DNA from: Sipunculus nudus
Taxonomy: Eukaryota > Annelida > Sipuncula > Golfingiida > Sipunculidae
Direction: 5' to 3'
NCBI GenBank assembly: GCA_026874595.1
Contig: CM049308.1
Span: 93,983,624 to 94,047,623 of the forward strand
Length of the DNA stretch: 64,000 nt
Shown: in pieces, positions 12,366 through 27,400 of the stretch
Layout of the letters: the number at the start of each line of letters is the position of its first letter
How positions within the stretch are numbered: position 1 is the first letter of the stretch
The notes under the pieces: generated by a model
Told to the model about the DNA's origin: nothing
Databases searched by the model: none
The model's input: only the letters and a program-made list of their open reading frames with translations
Translations under genes and position numbers: made by a program

Positions 12366-15300
12366 TTATTTGAACCGTCTTAAGGTCTGAAGCATTTGAT
12401 CAATGCTCGGGTGATCTCGGGCATTTTTGCAGCGATGTACCATCAACAGCTTTCCGTCGTGTCCCAGGATGAAGTCACCACCCAGCTAAAAAAATATGAT
12501 CACTGCTGTACAGCTTGTCAAAGTCACATTTAATTGTTTGATAGAATACTTACATTTGCATATAGACGGATAAGTGTCGTTAATATCCTATTCTTTCTTT
12601 ATGTTAACGTTTTCTAAGAATTTCAAGGCTAGCCACTTGATACTAGAAGACATGCAGTATGTATTAGTATGTTTTGTATGTGATGTGTATAAGTATGTGT
12701 GCCATGTGTTTATTTCTTTGTTTTTTAATTGGGTCGTATTTGGATGGCAGTGGATATCGAGTGAAAAGGATATTCATTAAAGCTCTTGTGCTATTTATAC
12801 GATTCAAATGGAAATAAATATGTTAAAACCAAAGTCATTGTTACCCCAGCTGACTGTAAGTCATCTGAGTTACAGTGATATTCAACCGTCCTTGTATTCC
12901 CGGAAACCTTTGATATAAATAGATATGGGGACAATCTCGTGATAACGCAAAATTAGGACAAAATGAGTTGACTGGAAAATCTTTTAGTCAGATTTTAGTC
13001 AAATTTTTCGTAGATTTCTAAATTGCTCCTGAAATGTTTTTCAAATTTTATATCTTAAAACTGAAAAGTTTTTAATTAGAACTTATCCATTTTAAGTTCA
13101 ATCTCAATATTTCACTAATTAATAGTTGGATTGCCATGAAATTTGCTTTGAAGTTTGATCTTGTTGTATATGAGATTTGAGTGGCAAACCAAACACCGAT
13201 ATACATGGAGATATACCTATAAAACACTACATCAACTTTACTCACCTGGTGAGGGTCGTCCCTCAGGTCTTTGTAGGGCTTCATCACGTGACCGGTTGTC
13301 AGTGTCCAAGATGCCCGGGACTTCAGCGAATTCGTGCACCAAACCTGTTTCACATGAATAAATTCTGACGCAGAGTCCGGAATTTTATGATTATTTGTAG
13401 GTTATTGCGGCCTTAGCACGGATTTTTTTATGTTGGCGGGACGAATATTTAGAGATATATGTCAAAGAATCGAAAGTCTATTTTTATCTTTGTTTTTACA
13501 ATTTTTTTTTCAAGAAACAAAACCCGATTTTTTCATGGTCTTTTGTCACGTCTTCCTCTAGACAGATTGTTCTTAGTTTTAAACATCATTTATACAGACA
13601 GTATAAATCGTAACATATGACATTATATTTAAGATTCTAGGATACATAAAAGCTTTAATAACTGAAGCATAGAAGCGTCATTTATAACCTCATATGCATG
13701 GAGATAGAGAGAGAGAGAGAGAGAGGCAGAGACAGACAGCGAAAAGGCTTTGCATTTTACTCTAGATGCATTATTTTTCTAGATATGTTCAATATTTATA
13801 TTTAAGAATTATATTTTATAATGATAAAAGCCTTTCACATATATAATTGGCATGTATTTTTTATTTTGAACTTACTTGATCAAAATTCCTCTTCAAGTGG
13901 AAAAACCGATAAAGCTGCATGTAATCAAACAATATAAAAGATTGGTGTTAGGATTTTGTTTTGGTCTATGCATACAGTTTTTGTGCACTAAGACACTGGT
14001 GTATATGGCTCAATGAGATTGAAATCCAAAAATTAAACGTTAAACCTGATAATAATATTAATTATATTAATTATATATATAATTATATATATTGATATAA
14101 TTAAATCAAAACGTTATCAAAATTTGAAAAATGGGAAATACTTAGGTCAGAATGCCTATGTCAGAATATTTCAACTTACCATGATATTACTTTCTTAGAG
14201 AAAATGCAAACATTTGTCATAAAAATTCATGTGCAGAAGTTATTGAATTTTATAAATACAAATTAGGTATGTTCGCTCTTTTATTCTCTGTGTTCAACTG
14301 GATCTACACCCCTATGCAACAAGGGACCCATGGGTCACGGCGCTCAGCTGATCATGATTGGACTATAAATGTATCACAGTTGTGATACTATATTGAGTAG
14401 ATACAGCTTAGAATATCATGGTCATGTTGGGCTTTTTTAAAGGAATATAATGTAATATGTGAGTAAATGATATATGAAATAACCTGACTGATGGATTAAT
14501 ATGGAGTAAAATATAGTGGTTTATTTTTTATTTATTTGGGAGGGGTCGAAAAAAGCAATTTATTTGAGCAAATATGAATGCAATAACAGTATGCTTAGCA
14601 GTGGTATAATGATGATAAGGCTATTTGTTGAAGGATCTATAGTGTATGGAAAACTGCAAGAGTTCAATTTGACAGATACAATGTTATGATTAACCATGCT
14701 GATAAGGGGATTTATGAATTTGTTACTGTATGACATAATATCTTGACAAGATCGGTCTTGACAAGGTGCATTATTTTGATGCCCCTCACGTCTACATTTT
14801 ACACAATATTGACATAATTTCTGGCATGTACATAGGTACCTAGGGACAAATGGTCAACAGTACTGAACCACCTGGAAGGTTAAAATCTTAAAAATATGAT
14901 GAAATGTAGATAATGTTTGAGAGAAAGAGGTAATCTGGGCCATGGTTGGTTTATATGATTGAAGAAAATGTTGCAAATAATATTTGAGACCTGACCATGC
15001 CTTTCCACTGGTTACCTTTTTGATAAGCTGTTGACAGTTCAACAGTTTACACATTTGTCTGATGAGATCCAATTTATTTGGTAAACCTTTTTTATCAATT
15101 TTATGATATGTATACAGTTGCCATAACGTCCCCATTCCACAGGTGCAATGACTTGATGGGGGGGGGGGGGGGGGGTTGTGTTATGATCAGAGTTACAATG
15201 CCCCTGTCTCTCTGTAGATATTTTCTTTAATTATTAAATTTTATGCTATAGCCATAGAACTATTGTTCACAGTGCCAAGGAGCAAAGCCTCAGTGGGATG

Positions 15301-15688
15301 AAGAAGGGGATGGTGAGAGTTACAACACCCTTGCATATACATACAGGATATGAAATTTAATTCAACAGTGCTTATAAAAAAAAGTTTATTCATGAACTTT
15401 AAATATTTAAAACAGACAGAAAGATGGAGAATCAAAGCAAATAATTTTTTCCCCATTCTACTGAGTCAAGAAAAAATTAACAATATTTGCATTTATTCCT
15501 TTTTTTCATTACATAATTTTAATCCAAGTTTCCAAAATGTTACTATAAATTAACAGTATAACATACATGTAATTGTGAATATTTCAGTTGATTCACATTT
15601 CTAAATTGCATCAACATTTTTAGCTAATGTATCTAGTTTATAGTACCTGTCAACAGAATGGGATGGAGGGAGGAAGGGAGGCAATTAG

Positions 15689-15741
<53 letters not shown>

Positions 15742-18432
15742 AAGAAAGATAGAGAAAGAAAGAGAAAAAGCAGAGGAGAGAGAGAGAGAGAGAAAGAGAG
15801 ACCTAGACTGCCAGAGAGAGAGAGAAAGAGAGGCTCTCTGGTAATTACTGCCTGACCCAGCCTGACCAAGACACTCACAGTGGCAGTAGGTCAGACCTGA
15901 AGGTGTTATGTAACTGCCCAGTACACTGCATTTATACTGATCTGATGTAAACAATGAAGACATGGTACCTGGAAACTTGAATAAAATCTACAGTTTTTGT
16001 TCAATTGGGTTCAAATTTCAGATTTTAACAGATGAAATGTTAATGTGTACATGCTGTGAAAATTAAATCCACAGTACTAACAGGAAAAATTTGAATATTT
16101 ATATTTTTTTAAATGGTATCAGGAAAAAAAGAAAAGTATTCTCAGCTATAAAACTAAAACATGTGTTAAAATTAATCCAAGGATCAAAACACCCTATATA
16201 TCATACCAGGAGCAAACTGGAGTTGGGAATGTTTAATTTTATGAACTGAAATAAAGGACCAGTAATATAAATTTTGATTATTTAGCCAGTATCATGTAAC
16301 AACTGATACAACCATGAGTTATAAGTCAAACAAATTAAAATCTTTAATGAGCACTTGTCTGAGTAATATTTTAAATTTTTGACATAAGTATTTATTATTT
16401 TAATTTTGTAATAAATATAAACCAACAAGTTAAACACCTGGAAAAGACCTGGAAATTTAGATTAATTTAATATAATCAACTGCATCCTTGTCTATCATTA
16501 TCTTGCTTCATATAATCCCTAATAGTAAACAACAATTTATTTTAATTATTTATTTTTCATTTTTATGGTTGAAATGAAAAATACCCAATGGTGACTGCAT
16601 GGTGTCATTTGAAATACAATTTTGGCCATCCATGAAAGAACCATAAATGAACAGTAATTGCAAGGTAATCCCCTGTAACTCATTAACTATAAATTCCTTT
16701 TCCATTATATTTTTTTAGGTTCTTATCATAAACCAAGAATTAAAATAAAGTTTATTGTTATGTTTATGGCCTAAACAAATACTAGTGGAGGGGGTTGGAC
16801 AGTTAGATCCAGTTGAAGCCACCCAAGAGCTGGCTGGCTGCAGAGTGCCTCGCTTCAAGCATGCATAATTGGCCTGAAAGGTCAATGTGGGGACATAAAA
16901 GAGGGGCTTCAGTACAGCCAAGGTGTGATATGGTCTCATAAAAACTTTCATAAAAGCTAGTTTTTGACCAATTCCTTTTATAACTTCAGAATTTAGAAGC
17001 TAAAATCCTTACGTGTGCAAGATATGAAAATTAAATCAACAGTGCTTACAGGGAAAAAACATGCCATGGCCAAAGTTGGGCAAAATTTAAGGTACTGATT
17101 TTATATTTATGCTAATAACTTATAAAATTTGAAAAATTTAGAACTAATTTTGGGAATACAATTGAATCTTGATTAAATAATGTTATATCCCTGGCAAAAA
17201 ATGTCTCCCTTCAGCAATTTTCATGTTAAGAGAGTAAATATATTTCTTGATTTTTTACAAAGTGCATTATGTTTGGGCCTAGAACTTAAAACAATTACAC
17301 AATACTGACATCATTTCTGGCATATGCATAGCGAATGAATAGAAAATATGTATATTATATATGATCAAAGTCAGATCAGTGGTTTTGATATTAGGCAATC
17401 TTAAAGTGTAACAATGGGGTTCTAATGGAAAAATGAAGTTTTTTCTTAATATCTCGAAGGAATGCAGTCCTAGTGACCAAACTTTTAGTATGGTAGAGGA
17501 TTTGGGGGATATCTCACTGTATGCAAAATTTAAGGAACATATACCTGAAGCTGGGGAGCTGAGCTGTATTAAACTGCATAACACTAGCTTGATGTAAACG
17601 ATATGTGACATGGTGCTTGAAAACTTGAATAAAAGCTACAGTTTTTGATCAACTGGATTCAATTTTTTTGTTTTAACAGTTGAAATGGTAACAAAAACAT
17701 GCTTTGAAAATTAAATCCACACCAGTTACAGGAAAAAAACGTGCCATGGTCAAACTTGGGCAAAATTTAAGGTACCAATTTTAAATTTTTGCCAATATTT
17801 AAAAAAAATTTAACAGATTTTGATCTAATTTTTGGTATACAATTAAATTTTGATTATTTAAAGTAGTATTACTGAAAAAAATTCCTACCTTTAACACTTT
17901 TGGTCTTAAGTGACAAAATATCTTTCCTCATTTTTTTACAAAGTCCATTATGTTTGGGCCCATAACTTTTTTAAATTTAATAATACTGACTTAATTTCTG
18001 GCATAGAGGAATATTTATGGTAAAAATTAAGAAAACCAGATGAGTGGTTTTGATATTAGGCAGTCCTGAAGTGTGAAAAAAGATTTCTATTAAAAAATTG
18101 AGGTTTTTCCTTAATATCTCGAAGGAACGAAGTCATATTGACCCAATTTTTGGCATGGTAGGAGATTTTTTGGGACATCTAACTGTATGCCGAATTTCAG
18201 ATTCGTAGGTCCAACGGTGTCGAAACGTGCCAGTCTTACGGACGGACATCCAGACGGACGGACATCCAGACGGACGGACGGACAGACGGACGGACGACGG
18301 ACAATGGACCACAACTATAGCTCAGATGACTTATAGTCAGCTGAGCTAAAAATGATTCCGTACGTGTTGTGAATGATAACAGAATCCTGCACATATATAT
18401 ATATATATATATAAATATATGTTAACGTATAT

Positions 18433-18486
<54 letters not shown>

Positions 18487-21400
18487 TTACCTTCCTCTCC
18501 TCGTCCATCACCATCTTCATGCTGCAACCTGTATCCCTCATCCACTCTAACGCCCCCTCACGCCACCCATGTGTAACCACTATCACATGACCTCCAGCAG
18601 CCTCGATTTCAGCCTAATGAGCATGATATAAAATCTTTATGATATATATATATATATTTATATTTTTATATATCATATTATATTTCTTATCTTCTGATTC
18701 AATATAAACTCTCATGATGATATTAGTCCCTGTCCACGTCAGATTCAGCTTTTTTCAAGCTGTTTTGTTAATTGTTTTATACCGGCAATTGTAAACGTCA
18801 GAAGTCAGGTAATTCATACTTATCTAGGGTGAGGGTTGAGGGGTGCATGAGCTCTGCAACACCCCCTCCTTTAGATACGCCCCCTATATTCTAAAAAGAG
18901 TCTAACCATCTTCAATCTTAATGGACAAGCGGAATATCCATCATTTATCCAAAATGTCCCATAATGTTTATTTTGAAGAGACCACTGTCCATCACTAGAC
19001 TGTGAATGTTAGACTATGTAAATAGTTTGGTGTTGTATATTTCTACCTGCTGTTTCTGGACCTGCGTTACATGGCGACGTCATGGGGGTCAGGCAAAGTG
19101 ACGTAAGAGGATTAGAACCAGTTTCCTCGTGGCCAGTTCGTCGCCCAGGCGAACCTGATCTCCAGTTCTGACGTCAGACAAGACAGTATCGACTGGTCCC
19201 AGGTCTCCTACCACGGGAACCTCTCCGGGAAACGGCAGACTGATGCTCTCATTTACTGTTTTTAAGAATCTGTTCCAAATTTCCTGAAAACAGTTAATCC
19301 AACACGTTAGTGGTAGTATTAGCGGTGCACCGGCGGTATATCGCTATACAAATTCAAGTATCGTTAGATATTCTTGTATCGATACGCTGGCAATGCGTGT
19401 AGTTGTTAATCCGATGTACAAGTGATATCAGACATTTAAAATACTCTCGGCGTGATATGAGACGTGAAATGTCAGTCTGAATCCAATTAAAAGGCATCTG
19501 ATTGTCAGATCGTTTGGACAGAGTACTCGTGCTTCATAATACGGAGATCAACCCTCTTCACTCGATTGGCAGTTAACCTTCTATATAGGCTGTGGTATAA
19601 AGATTCTTAAGTTTTAGTGGGTTAAATTTCTTGACTAATTCCTATGGGCTTTTAGGCCTTTATTTATTGTTGAAGAGGATGAATATTTGTATAGAGAGTA
19701 CTACATTCGTATGGAGGTACATTTTCACATTATGAGTCAACAAGAAGTGAGATTTAAAACATTGTGTAATGTGTAACATGCCTATAAAGGACATTAATCG
19801 TTGATATAATATCCATGTATGCTGACAGATGATCATGCATTACCTCAGTTCAAAGCCAATAAACCCCAACAACGCAGATGTTAAAGGCTGCATATACACC
19901 GCGGTAATGTAAATAAGACCCTTGAGTGCTAATAAATCAAATGTAAATACTTTTCACACCACCTGGCAATTAAAGGGTCAAGACCTCATTTTGTGCATAA
20001 CTTTGACTTACAGATGCACAGAGCCTCGGGCAATAAAGTTTATATATTTAATTTAAAATTGCAGTAAAACGTAAGCTGTACGAATATATAACACCTATAG
20101 CTACTTCCTTTTTCACTGGGTATCCAAGGTATTGTTATGTATTCGGTATGTAAAACAAGAAATCATTTCAGCACATTTTTCATCTTCACGAATTGGCACT
20201 GGTTATGTTATATTGATATGGCACATACCCTTGTGGAGCACACTGATCGACATAACAATAAACAAGTCGTATGTCATTTATGCTCTGGGACATGTTCCGG
20301 TGACTGTTCCGTAGTTTTAGTTGTTATTCATTTATACACAAGGTTGACCGTGTTGTGATATATGTGTTTAAATTTTGGGTTTTTTTTCTTGAAGTAACTC
20401 GTGCATTGGGTAAAGAAGCAATCACTCGCCTTCTTTCTCACCTCCCGGGTTATGTCAAATGGCAGCGATGGCCGCCGTTTTCTTACTTATCTCTGCGTTA
20501 ATATTTTTCAGAAAATCTCAACCAACGTCAGTCAGCATGAAAACTAAGATTCTTACCACCAAACGACTTAAGTCAACTTTTCTCAACAAACACGACATCT
20601 GTTGTCAACGACTGATGCAAAGTGTTTGGGTCGGGCTTTTTCCCCACGAAGAACAATCGTATTTGTTATAATTTTTCCAGTGTTCAATGTGAATATCATT
20701 ATCTTTTTAAATGTGAGCTTCCAGTCGGAGTCTCTAGCATGCGTGTCCTGTTTCTTTTAAAAAGACCCGGCCCACGAGGCCTCTGACTGCAGCACTCATC
20801 GAAAAGGCGAATTCACCTCCGCCCGTAATTGAAATTCAAATTTATGTTGTTAGATTAAAATTAATTGGTCATTCCTCAGACGATTTTACTTGATTTTCAG
20901 TTATACATAAAATCTGACCTCTTTTTCCAGTAGTTCTTCATTGAAAAGGCGAATTCACCTCCGCCCGTAATTGAAATTCAAATTATGTGGTTAGATTGAA
21001 ATTAATTGGTCATTCCTTAGACGATTTTACTTGATTTTCAGTTATACATTAAATCTGACCTCTTTTCTCAGTAGCTCTTCAAACTTCGCCTGAACTTCTG
21101 AATTTCTGTTTACAAGAAAAAATAAACAAAGTACCAGAATAAATTAAAAACAAAACACACCAATATAAATGTCATAAATAAACTGTAACATGCGAGTATG
21201 CTGTCGTTTGATAGTTTAAATTTACATTGATCTGACATGGAGCAAAAAACGGTGTCCGTATATATCCACTGGTGCTTGGTGATTTCTCAGAATAATAAAC
21301 AAAAAATAAAAATGAAAATACTAAAGCATTTAGCTGTAGTCTATGATTATAAGAGGTTAAAATAGCATTTGATTTGTAATTGCACGTAATATATTTGTTT

Positions 21401-24400
21401 CTATGACATGATGACCATTAAGGTCCAGCATGCCTTGCTCGTGTACCTACAGGAATTGCTTCTTGCAGATGTTCTCCATTTCTTCCCGCGTTCCGACGCC
21501 AAGACTGCGTGCGCAAAAAAAATAATTAAAAGTAGAAAATAGACGGAATCAATGTTTCAATATTCAAAGTAAATTCAAAGGGTGACCGTAAAAAAGTTTG
21601 TCAATTAATTTAACTGCATTTACATTTTAAAAATCACACTAAATGCAGAAATTTAAAAGAATGATTCATAAACTTTAATTATGCTGTGATTTTCACACAC
21701 ACTTAAAATATTATAAATAGGTCTCTGACGTATCTTAGCTACCTTTTGAAGCAATCAGCGTAAGCTGTGATCATTGTTACCATGCAACTGTACTTTGAAC
21801 TTGAGAATTCTTCCACGGATTCTGAAAAAAATATATATATTGCTAATTATTTTGGTAATAAATCTGTGATTAATTATGTAATATCTACAATATATTCGAA
21901 TGACATAATTAACTTGCTCCAAAGTATGTTAATCACCGCTCGCAACACAACCTATGTTTAGGCTCCGTGTTTGTCGGAGGCAGGTTAGTATAGAAGCAAG
22001 TCTAGAGGAAAAAAATTCCATCGGAAAACTACATACAGATACTGACTATTAGGGTAATACATTGAAAGGGAAAAGTAATGCACGCGTTGTCGAGATATGA
22101 AATCTATTAATCACAATCGTGGTAGTTTGAAGAATATCCACAGAACCACATCAGGTCTGTCAAAGGTTAAGACATACAGAAAAAAGTCGTCCACAGAACC
22201 ACATCGGGTCTGTCAAAGGTTAAGACATACAGAAAAAAAGTCGTCCACAGAACCACATCAGGTCTGTCAAAGGTTAAGACAAACAGAAAAAAAGTCGTCC
22301 ACAGAACCACATCGGGTCTGTCTAAGGTTAAGACATACAGAAAAAAGTCGTCCACAGAACCACATCAGGTCTGTCAAAGGTTAAGACATACAGAAAAAGT
22401 CGTCCACAGAACAACATCAGGTCTGTCAAAGGTTAAGGCATACAGAAAAAAATTGGCCACAGAACCACATCAGGTCATTCAAAGGTTAAGACATACAGAA
22501 ATGAGTCGTCCACAGAACCACATCGGGTCTGTCAAAGGTTAAGGCATACAGAAAAAAGTCGTCCACAGAACCACATCAGGTCTGTCAAAGGTTAAGACAT
22601 ACAGAAAAAAAGTCGTCCGCAGAACAACATCTAGTCTGTCAAAGGTTAAGACATACAGAAAAAAAGTGGTCCGCAGAACCACATCAGGTCTGTCAAAGAT
22701 TAAGACATACAGAAAAAAGTCGTCCACAGAACCACATCAGGTCTGTCAAAGGTTAAGGCATACAGAAAAAAAGTCGTCCACAGAACCACATCAGGTCTGT
22801 CAAAGGTTAAGACATACAGAAAAAAAGTCGTTCATTGAACCACATCAGGTCTGTCAAAGGTTAAAACATACAGAAAAAAGTCGTCCACAGAACCACATCA
22901 GGTCTGTCAAAGGTTAAGACATACAGAAAAAAGTCGTTCACAGATTCACATCAGGTCTGTCAAAGGTTAAGACATACAGAAAAAAAGTCGTCCACAGAAC
23001 CACATCAGGTCTGTCAAAGGTTAAGACATACAGAAAAAAATTGTCCACAGAACCACATCAGGTCTGTCAAAGGTTAAGACATACAGAAAAAAGTCGTCCA
23101 CAGATTCACATCAGGTCTGTCAAAGGTTAAGACATACAGAAAAAAAGTCGTCCACAGAACCACATCAGGTCTGTCAAAGGTTAAGACATACAGAAAAAAG
23201 TCGTCCACAGAACCACATCAGGTCTGTCAAAGGTTAAGACATACAGAAAAAAGTCGTTCGCAGATTCAAATCAGGTCTGTCAAGGGTTAAGACATACAGA
23301 AAAAAGTCGTCCACAGAACCACATCAGGTCTGTCAAAGGTTAAGACATACAGAAAAAAGTCGTCCACAGAACCACATCAGGTCTGTCAAAGGTTAAGACA
23401 TACAGAAAAAAGTCGTCCACAGATTCACATCAGGTCTGTCAAAGGTTAAGACATACAGAAAAAAAGTCGTCCGCAGAACCACATCAGGTCTGTCAAAGGT
23501 TAAGACATACAGAAAAAAAGTCGTCCACAGAACCACATCAGGTCTGTCAAAGGTTAAAACATACAGAAAAAAAGTCGTCCACAGAACCACATCGGGTCTG
23601 TCAAAGGTTAAGACATACAGAAAAAAGGTCGTCCACAGAACCACATCAAGTCTGTCAAAGGTTAAGACATACAGAAAAAAAGTCGTCCGCAGAACCACAT
23701 CGGGTCTGTCAAAGGTTAAGACATACAGAAAAAAGGTCGTCCACAGAACCACATCAAGTCTGTCAAAGGTTAAGACATACAGAAAAAAAGTCGTCCGCAG
23801 AACCACATCGGGTCTGTCAAAGTTTAAGACATACAGAAAAAAAGTCGTCCACAGAACCACATCAGGTCTGTCAAAGGTTAAGACATACAGAAAAAAGTCG
23901 TCCACAGAACCACATCAGGTCTGTCAAAGGTTAGGGCATACAGAAAAAAGTCGTCCACAGAACCACATCAGGTCTGTCTAGGGTTAAGGCATACAGAAAA
24001 AGTCGTCGACAGAACCACATCAGGTCTGTCAAAGGTTAAGGCATACAGAAAAAAGTCGTTCATTGAACCACATCAGGTCTGTCAAAGGTTAAGACATACA
24101 GAAAAAAGTCGTTCATTGAACCACATCAGGTCTGTCAAAGGTTAAGACATACAGAAAAAAGTCGTTCATTGAACTACATCAGGTCTGTCAAAGGTTAAGA
24201 CATACAGAAAAAAGTCGTTCATTGAACCACATCAGGTCTGTCAAAGGTTAAGACATACAGAAAAAAGTCGTCCACAGAACCACATCAGGTCTGTCAAAGG
24301 TTAAGACATACAGAAAAAAGTCGTTCATTGAACCACATCAGGTCTGTCAAAGGTTAAGACATACAGAAAAAAAGTCGTCCACAGAACCACATCAGGTCTG

Positions 24401-27400
24401 TCAAAGGTTAAGACATACAGAAAAAAAGTCGTCCACAGAACCACATCAAGTCTGTCAAAGGTTAAGACATACAGAAAAAAAGTCGTCCACAGAACCACAT
24501 CAGGTCTGTCAAAGGTTAAGACATACAGAAAAAAATTCGTCCACAGAACCACATCAGGTCTGTCAAAGGTTAAGACATACAGAAAAAAGTCGTCCACAGA
24601 ACCACATCAGGTCTGTCAAAGGTTAAGACATACAGAAAAAAGTCGTCCACAGATTCACACCAGGTCTGTCAAAGGTTAAGACATACAGAAAAAAAGTCGT
24701 CCACAGAACCACATCAGGTCTGTCAAAGGTTAAGACATACAGAAAAAAAGTCGTCCACAGAACCACATCAGGTCTGTCAAAGGTTAAGACATACAGAAAA
24801 AAGTCGTCCACAGAACCACATCAGGTCTGTCAAAGGTTAAGACATACAGAAAAAAAGTCGTCCACAGAACCACATCAGGTCTGTCAAAGATTAAGACATA
24901 GAGAAAAAAGTCGTCCACAGAACCACATCAGGTCTGTCAAAGGTTAAGACATACAGAAAAAAGTCGTCCACAGAACCACATCAGGTCTGTCAAAGGTTAA
25001 GACATACAGAAAAAAGTCGTCCACAGAACCACATCAGGTCTATCAAAGGTTAAGACATACAGAAAAAAGTCGTCCACAGAACCACATCAGGTCTGTCAAA
25101 GGTTAAGACATACAGAAAAAAGTCGTCCACAGAACCACATCAGGTCTGTCAAAGGTTAAGACATACAGAAAAAAAGTCGTCCACAGAACCACATCAGGTC
25201 TGTCAAAGGTTAAGACATACAGAAAAAAAGTCGTCCACAGAACCACATCAGGTCTGTCAAAGGTTAAGACATACAGAAAAAAGTCGTCCACAGAACCACA
25301 TCAGGTCTGTCAAAGGTTAAGCCATACAGAAAAAAGTCGTTCACAGATTCACATCAGGTCTGTCAAAAGTTAAGACATACAGAAAAAAGTCGTCCGCAGA
25401 ACCACATCAGGTCTGTCAAAGGTTAAGACATACAGAAAAAAAGTCGTCCACAGAACCACATCAGGTCTGTCAAAGGTTAAGACATACAGAAAAAGTCGTC
25501 CACAGAACAACATCAGGTCTGTCAAAGGTTAAGACATACAGAAAAAAGTCGTCCACAGAACCACATCGGGTCTGTCAAAGTTTAAGACATACAGAAAAAA
25601 AGTCGTCCACAGAACCACATCAGGTCTGTCAAAGGTTAAGACATACAGAAAAAAGTCGTCCACAGAACCACATCAGGTCTGTCAAAGGTTAAGGCATACA
25701 GAAAAAAGTCGTCCACAGAACCACATCAGGTCTGTCTAGGGTTAAGGCATACAGAAAAAGTCGTCGACAGAACCACATTAGGTCTGTCAAAGGTTAAGGC
25801 ATACAGAAAAAAGTCGTTCATTGAACCACATCAGGTCTGTCAAAGGTTAAGACATACAGAAAAAAGTCGTTCATTGAACCACATCAGGTCTGTCAAAGGT
25901 TAAGACATACAGAAAAAAGTCGTTCCTTGAACCACATCAGGTCTGTCAAAGGTTAAGACATACAGAAAAAAGTCGTCCACAGAACCACATCAGGTCTGTC
26001 AAAGGTTAAGACATACAGAAAAAAGTCGTTCATTGAACCACATCAGGTCTGTCAAAGGTTAAGACATACAGAAAAAAGTCGTCCACAGAACCACATCAGG
26101 TCTTTCAAAGGTTAAGACATACAGAAAAAAGGTCGTTCATTGAACCACATCAGGTCTGTCAAAGGTTAAGACATACAGAAAAAAGTCGTCCACAGAACCA
26201 CATCAGGTCTGTCAAAGGTTAAGACATACAGAAAAAAGTCGTTCATTGAACCACATCAGGTCTGTCAAAGGTTAAGACATACAGAAAAAAGGTCGTTCAT
26301 TGAACCACATCAGGTCTGTCAAAGTTTAAGACATACAGAAAAAAGTCGTCCACAGAACCACATTAGGTCTGTCAAAGGTTAAGACATACAGAAAAAAGTC
26401 GTTCATTGAACCACATCAGGTCTGTCAAAGGTTAAGACATACAGAAAAAAGTCGTCCACAGAACCACATCAGGTCTGTCAAAGGTTAAGACATACAGAAA
26501 AAAGTCGTCCACAGATCCACATCAGGTCTGTCAAAGGCTAAGACATACAGAAAAAATCGTTCATTGAACCACATCAGGTCTGTCAAAGGTTAAGGCATAC
26601 AGAAAAAAGTCGTTCATTGAACCACATCAGGTCTGTCAAAGGTTAAGACATACAGAAATAAGTCGTTCATTGAACCACATCAGGTCTGTCAAAGGTTAAG
26701 GCATACAGAAAAAAGTCGTTCATTGAACCACATCAGGTCTGTCAAAGGTTAAGGCATACAGAAAAAAAGTCGTTCATTGAAATACATCAGGTCTGTCAAA
26801 GGTTAAGGCATACAGAAATAAGTCGTTCATTGAACCAAATCAGGTCTGTCAAAGGTTAAGGCATACAGAAAAAAGTCGTTCATTGAACGCCATCAGGTCT
26901 GTCAAAGGTTAAGGCATACAGAAAAAAGTCGTTCATTGAACCACATCAGGTCTGTCAAAGGTTAAGACATACAGAAAAAAAGTCGTCCACAGAACCACAT
27001 CAGGTCTGTCTATGGTTAAGACATACAGGAAAAAGTCGTCCACAGAACCACATCAGGTCTGTCAAAGGCTAAGACATACAGAAAAAAGTCGTTCATTGAA
27101 CCACATCAGGTCTGTCAAAGGTTAAGGCATACAGAAAAAAGTCGTTCATTGAACCACATCAGGTCTGTAAAAGGTTAAGACATACAGAAAAAAAGTCGTC
27201 CTCAGAACCACATCAGGTCTGTCAAAGGTTAAGAAATACAGAAAAAAGTCGTCCACAGAACCACATCAGGTCTGTCAAAGGCTAAGACATACAGAAAAAA
27301 GTCGTTCAATGAACCACATCAGGTCTGTCAAAGGTTAAGGCATACAGAAAAAAGTCGTTCATTGAACCACATCAGGTCTGTCAAAGGTTAAGACATACAG

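Noticed and set aside
15633-15963. Ser/Leu-rich open frames
   Set aside because: Antisense reading of a GA microsatellite.
20132-20671. Three overlapping 60-73-aa plus-strand open frames
   Set aside because: They lie in intron 4 of SelL copy A on the opposite strand, with no recognisable motif.
22167-25291. Phe/Leu-rich open frames up to 170 aa (FFLYVLTFDRPDVVLWT repeats)
   Set aside because: By-product of runs of 54-bp units in the minisatellite; no promoter, splice context or unique sequence.
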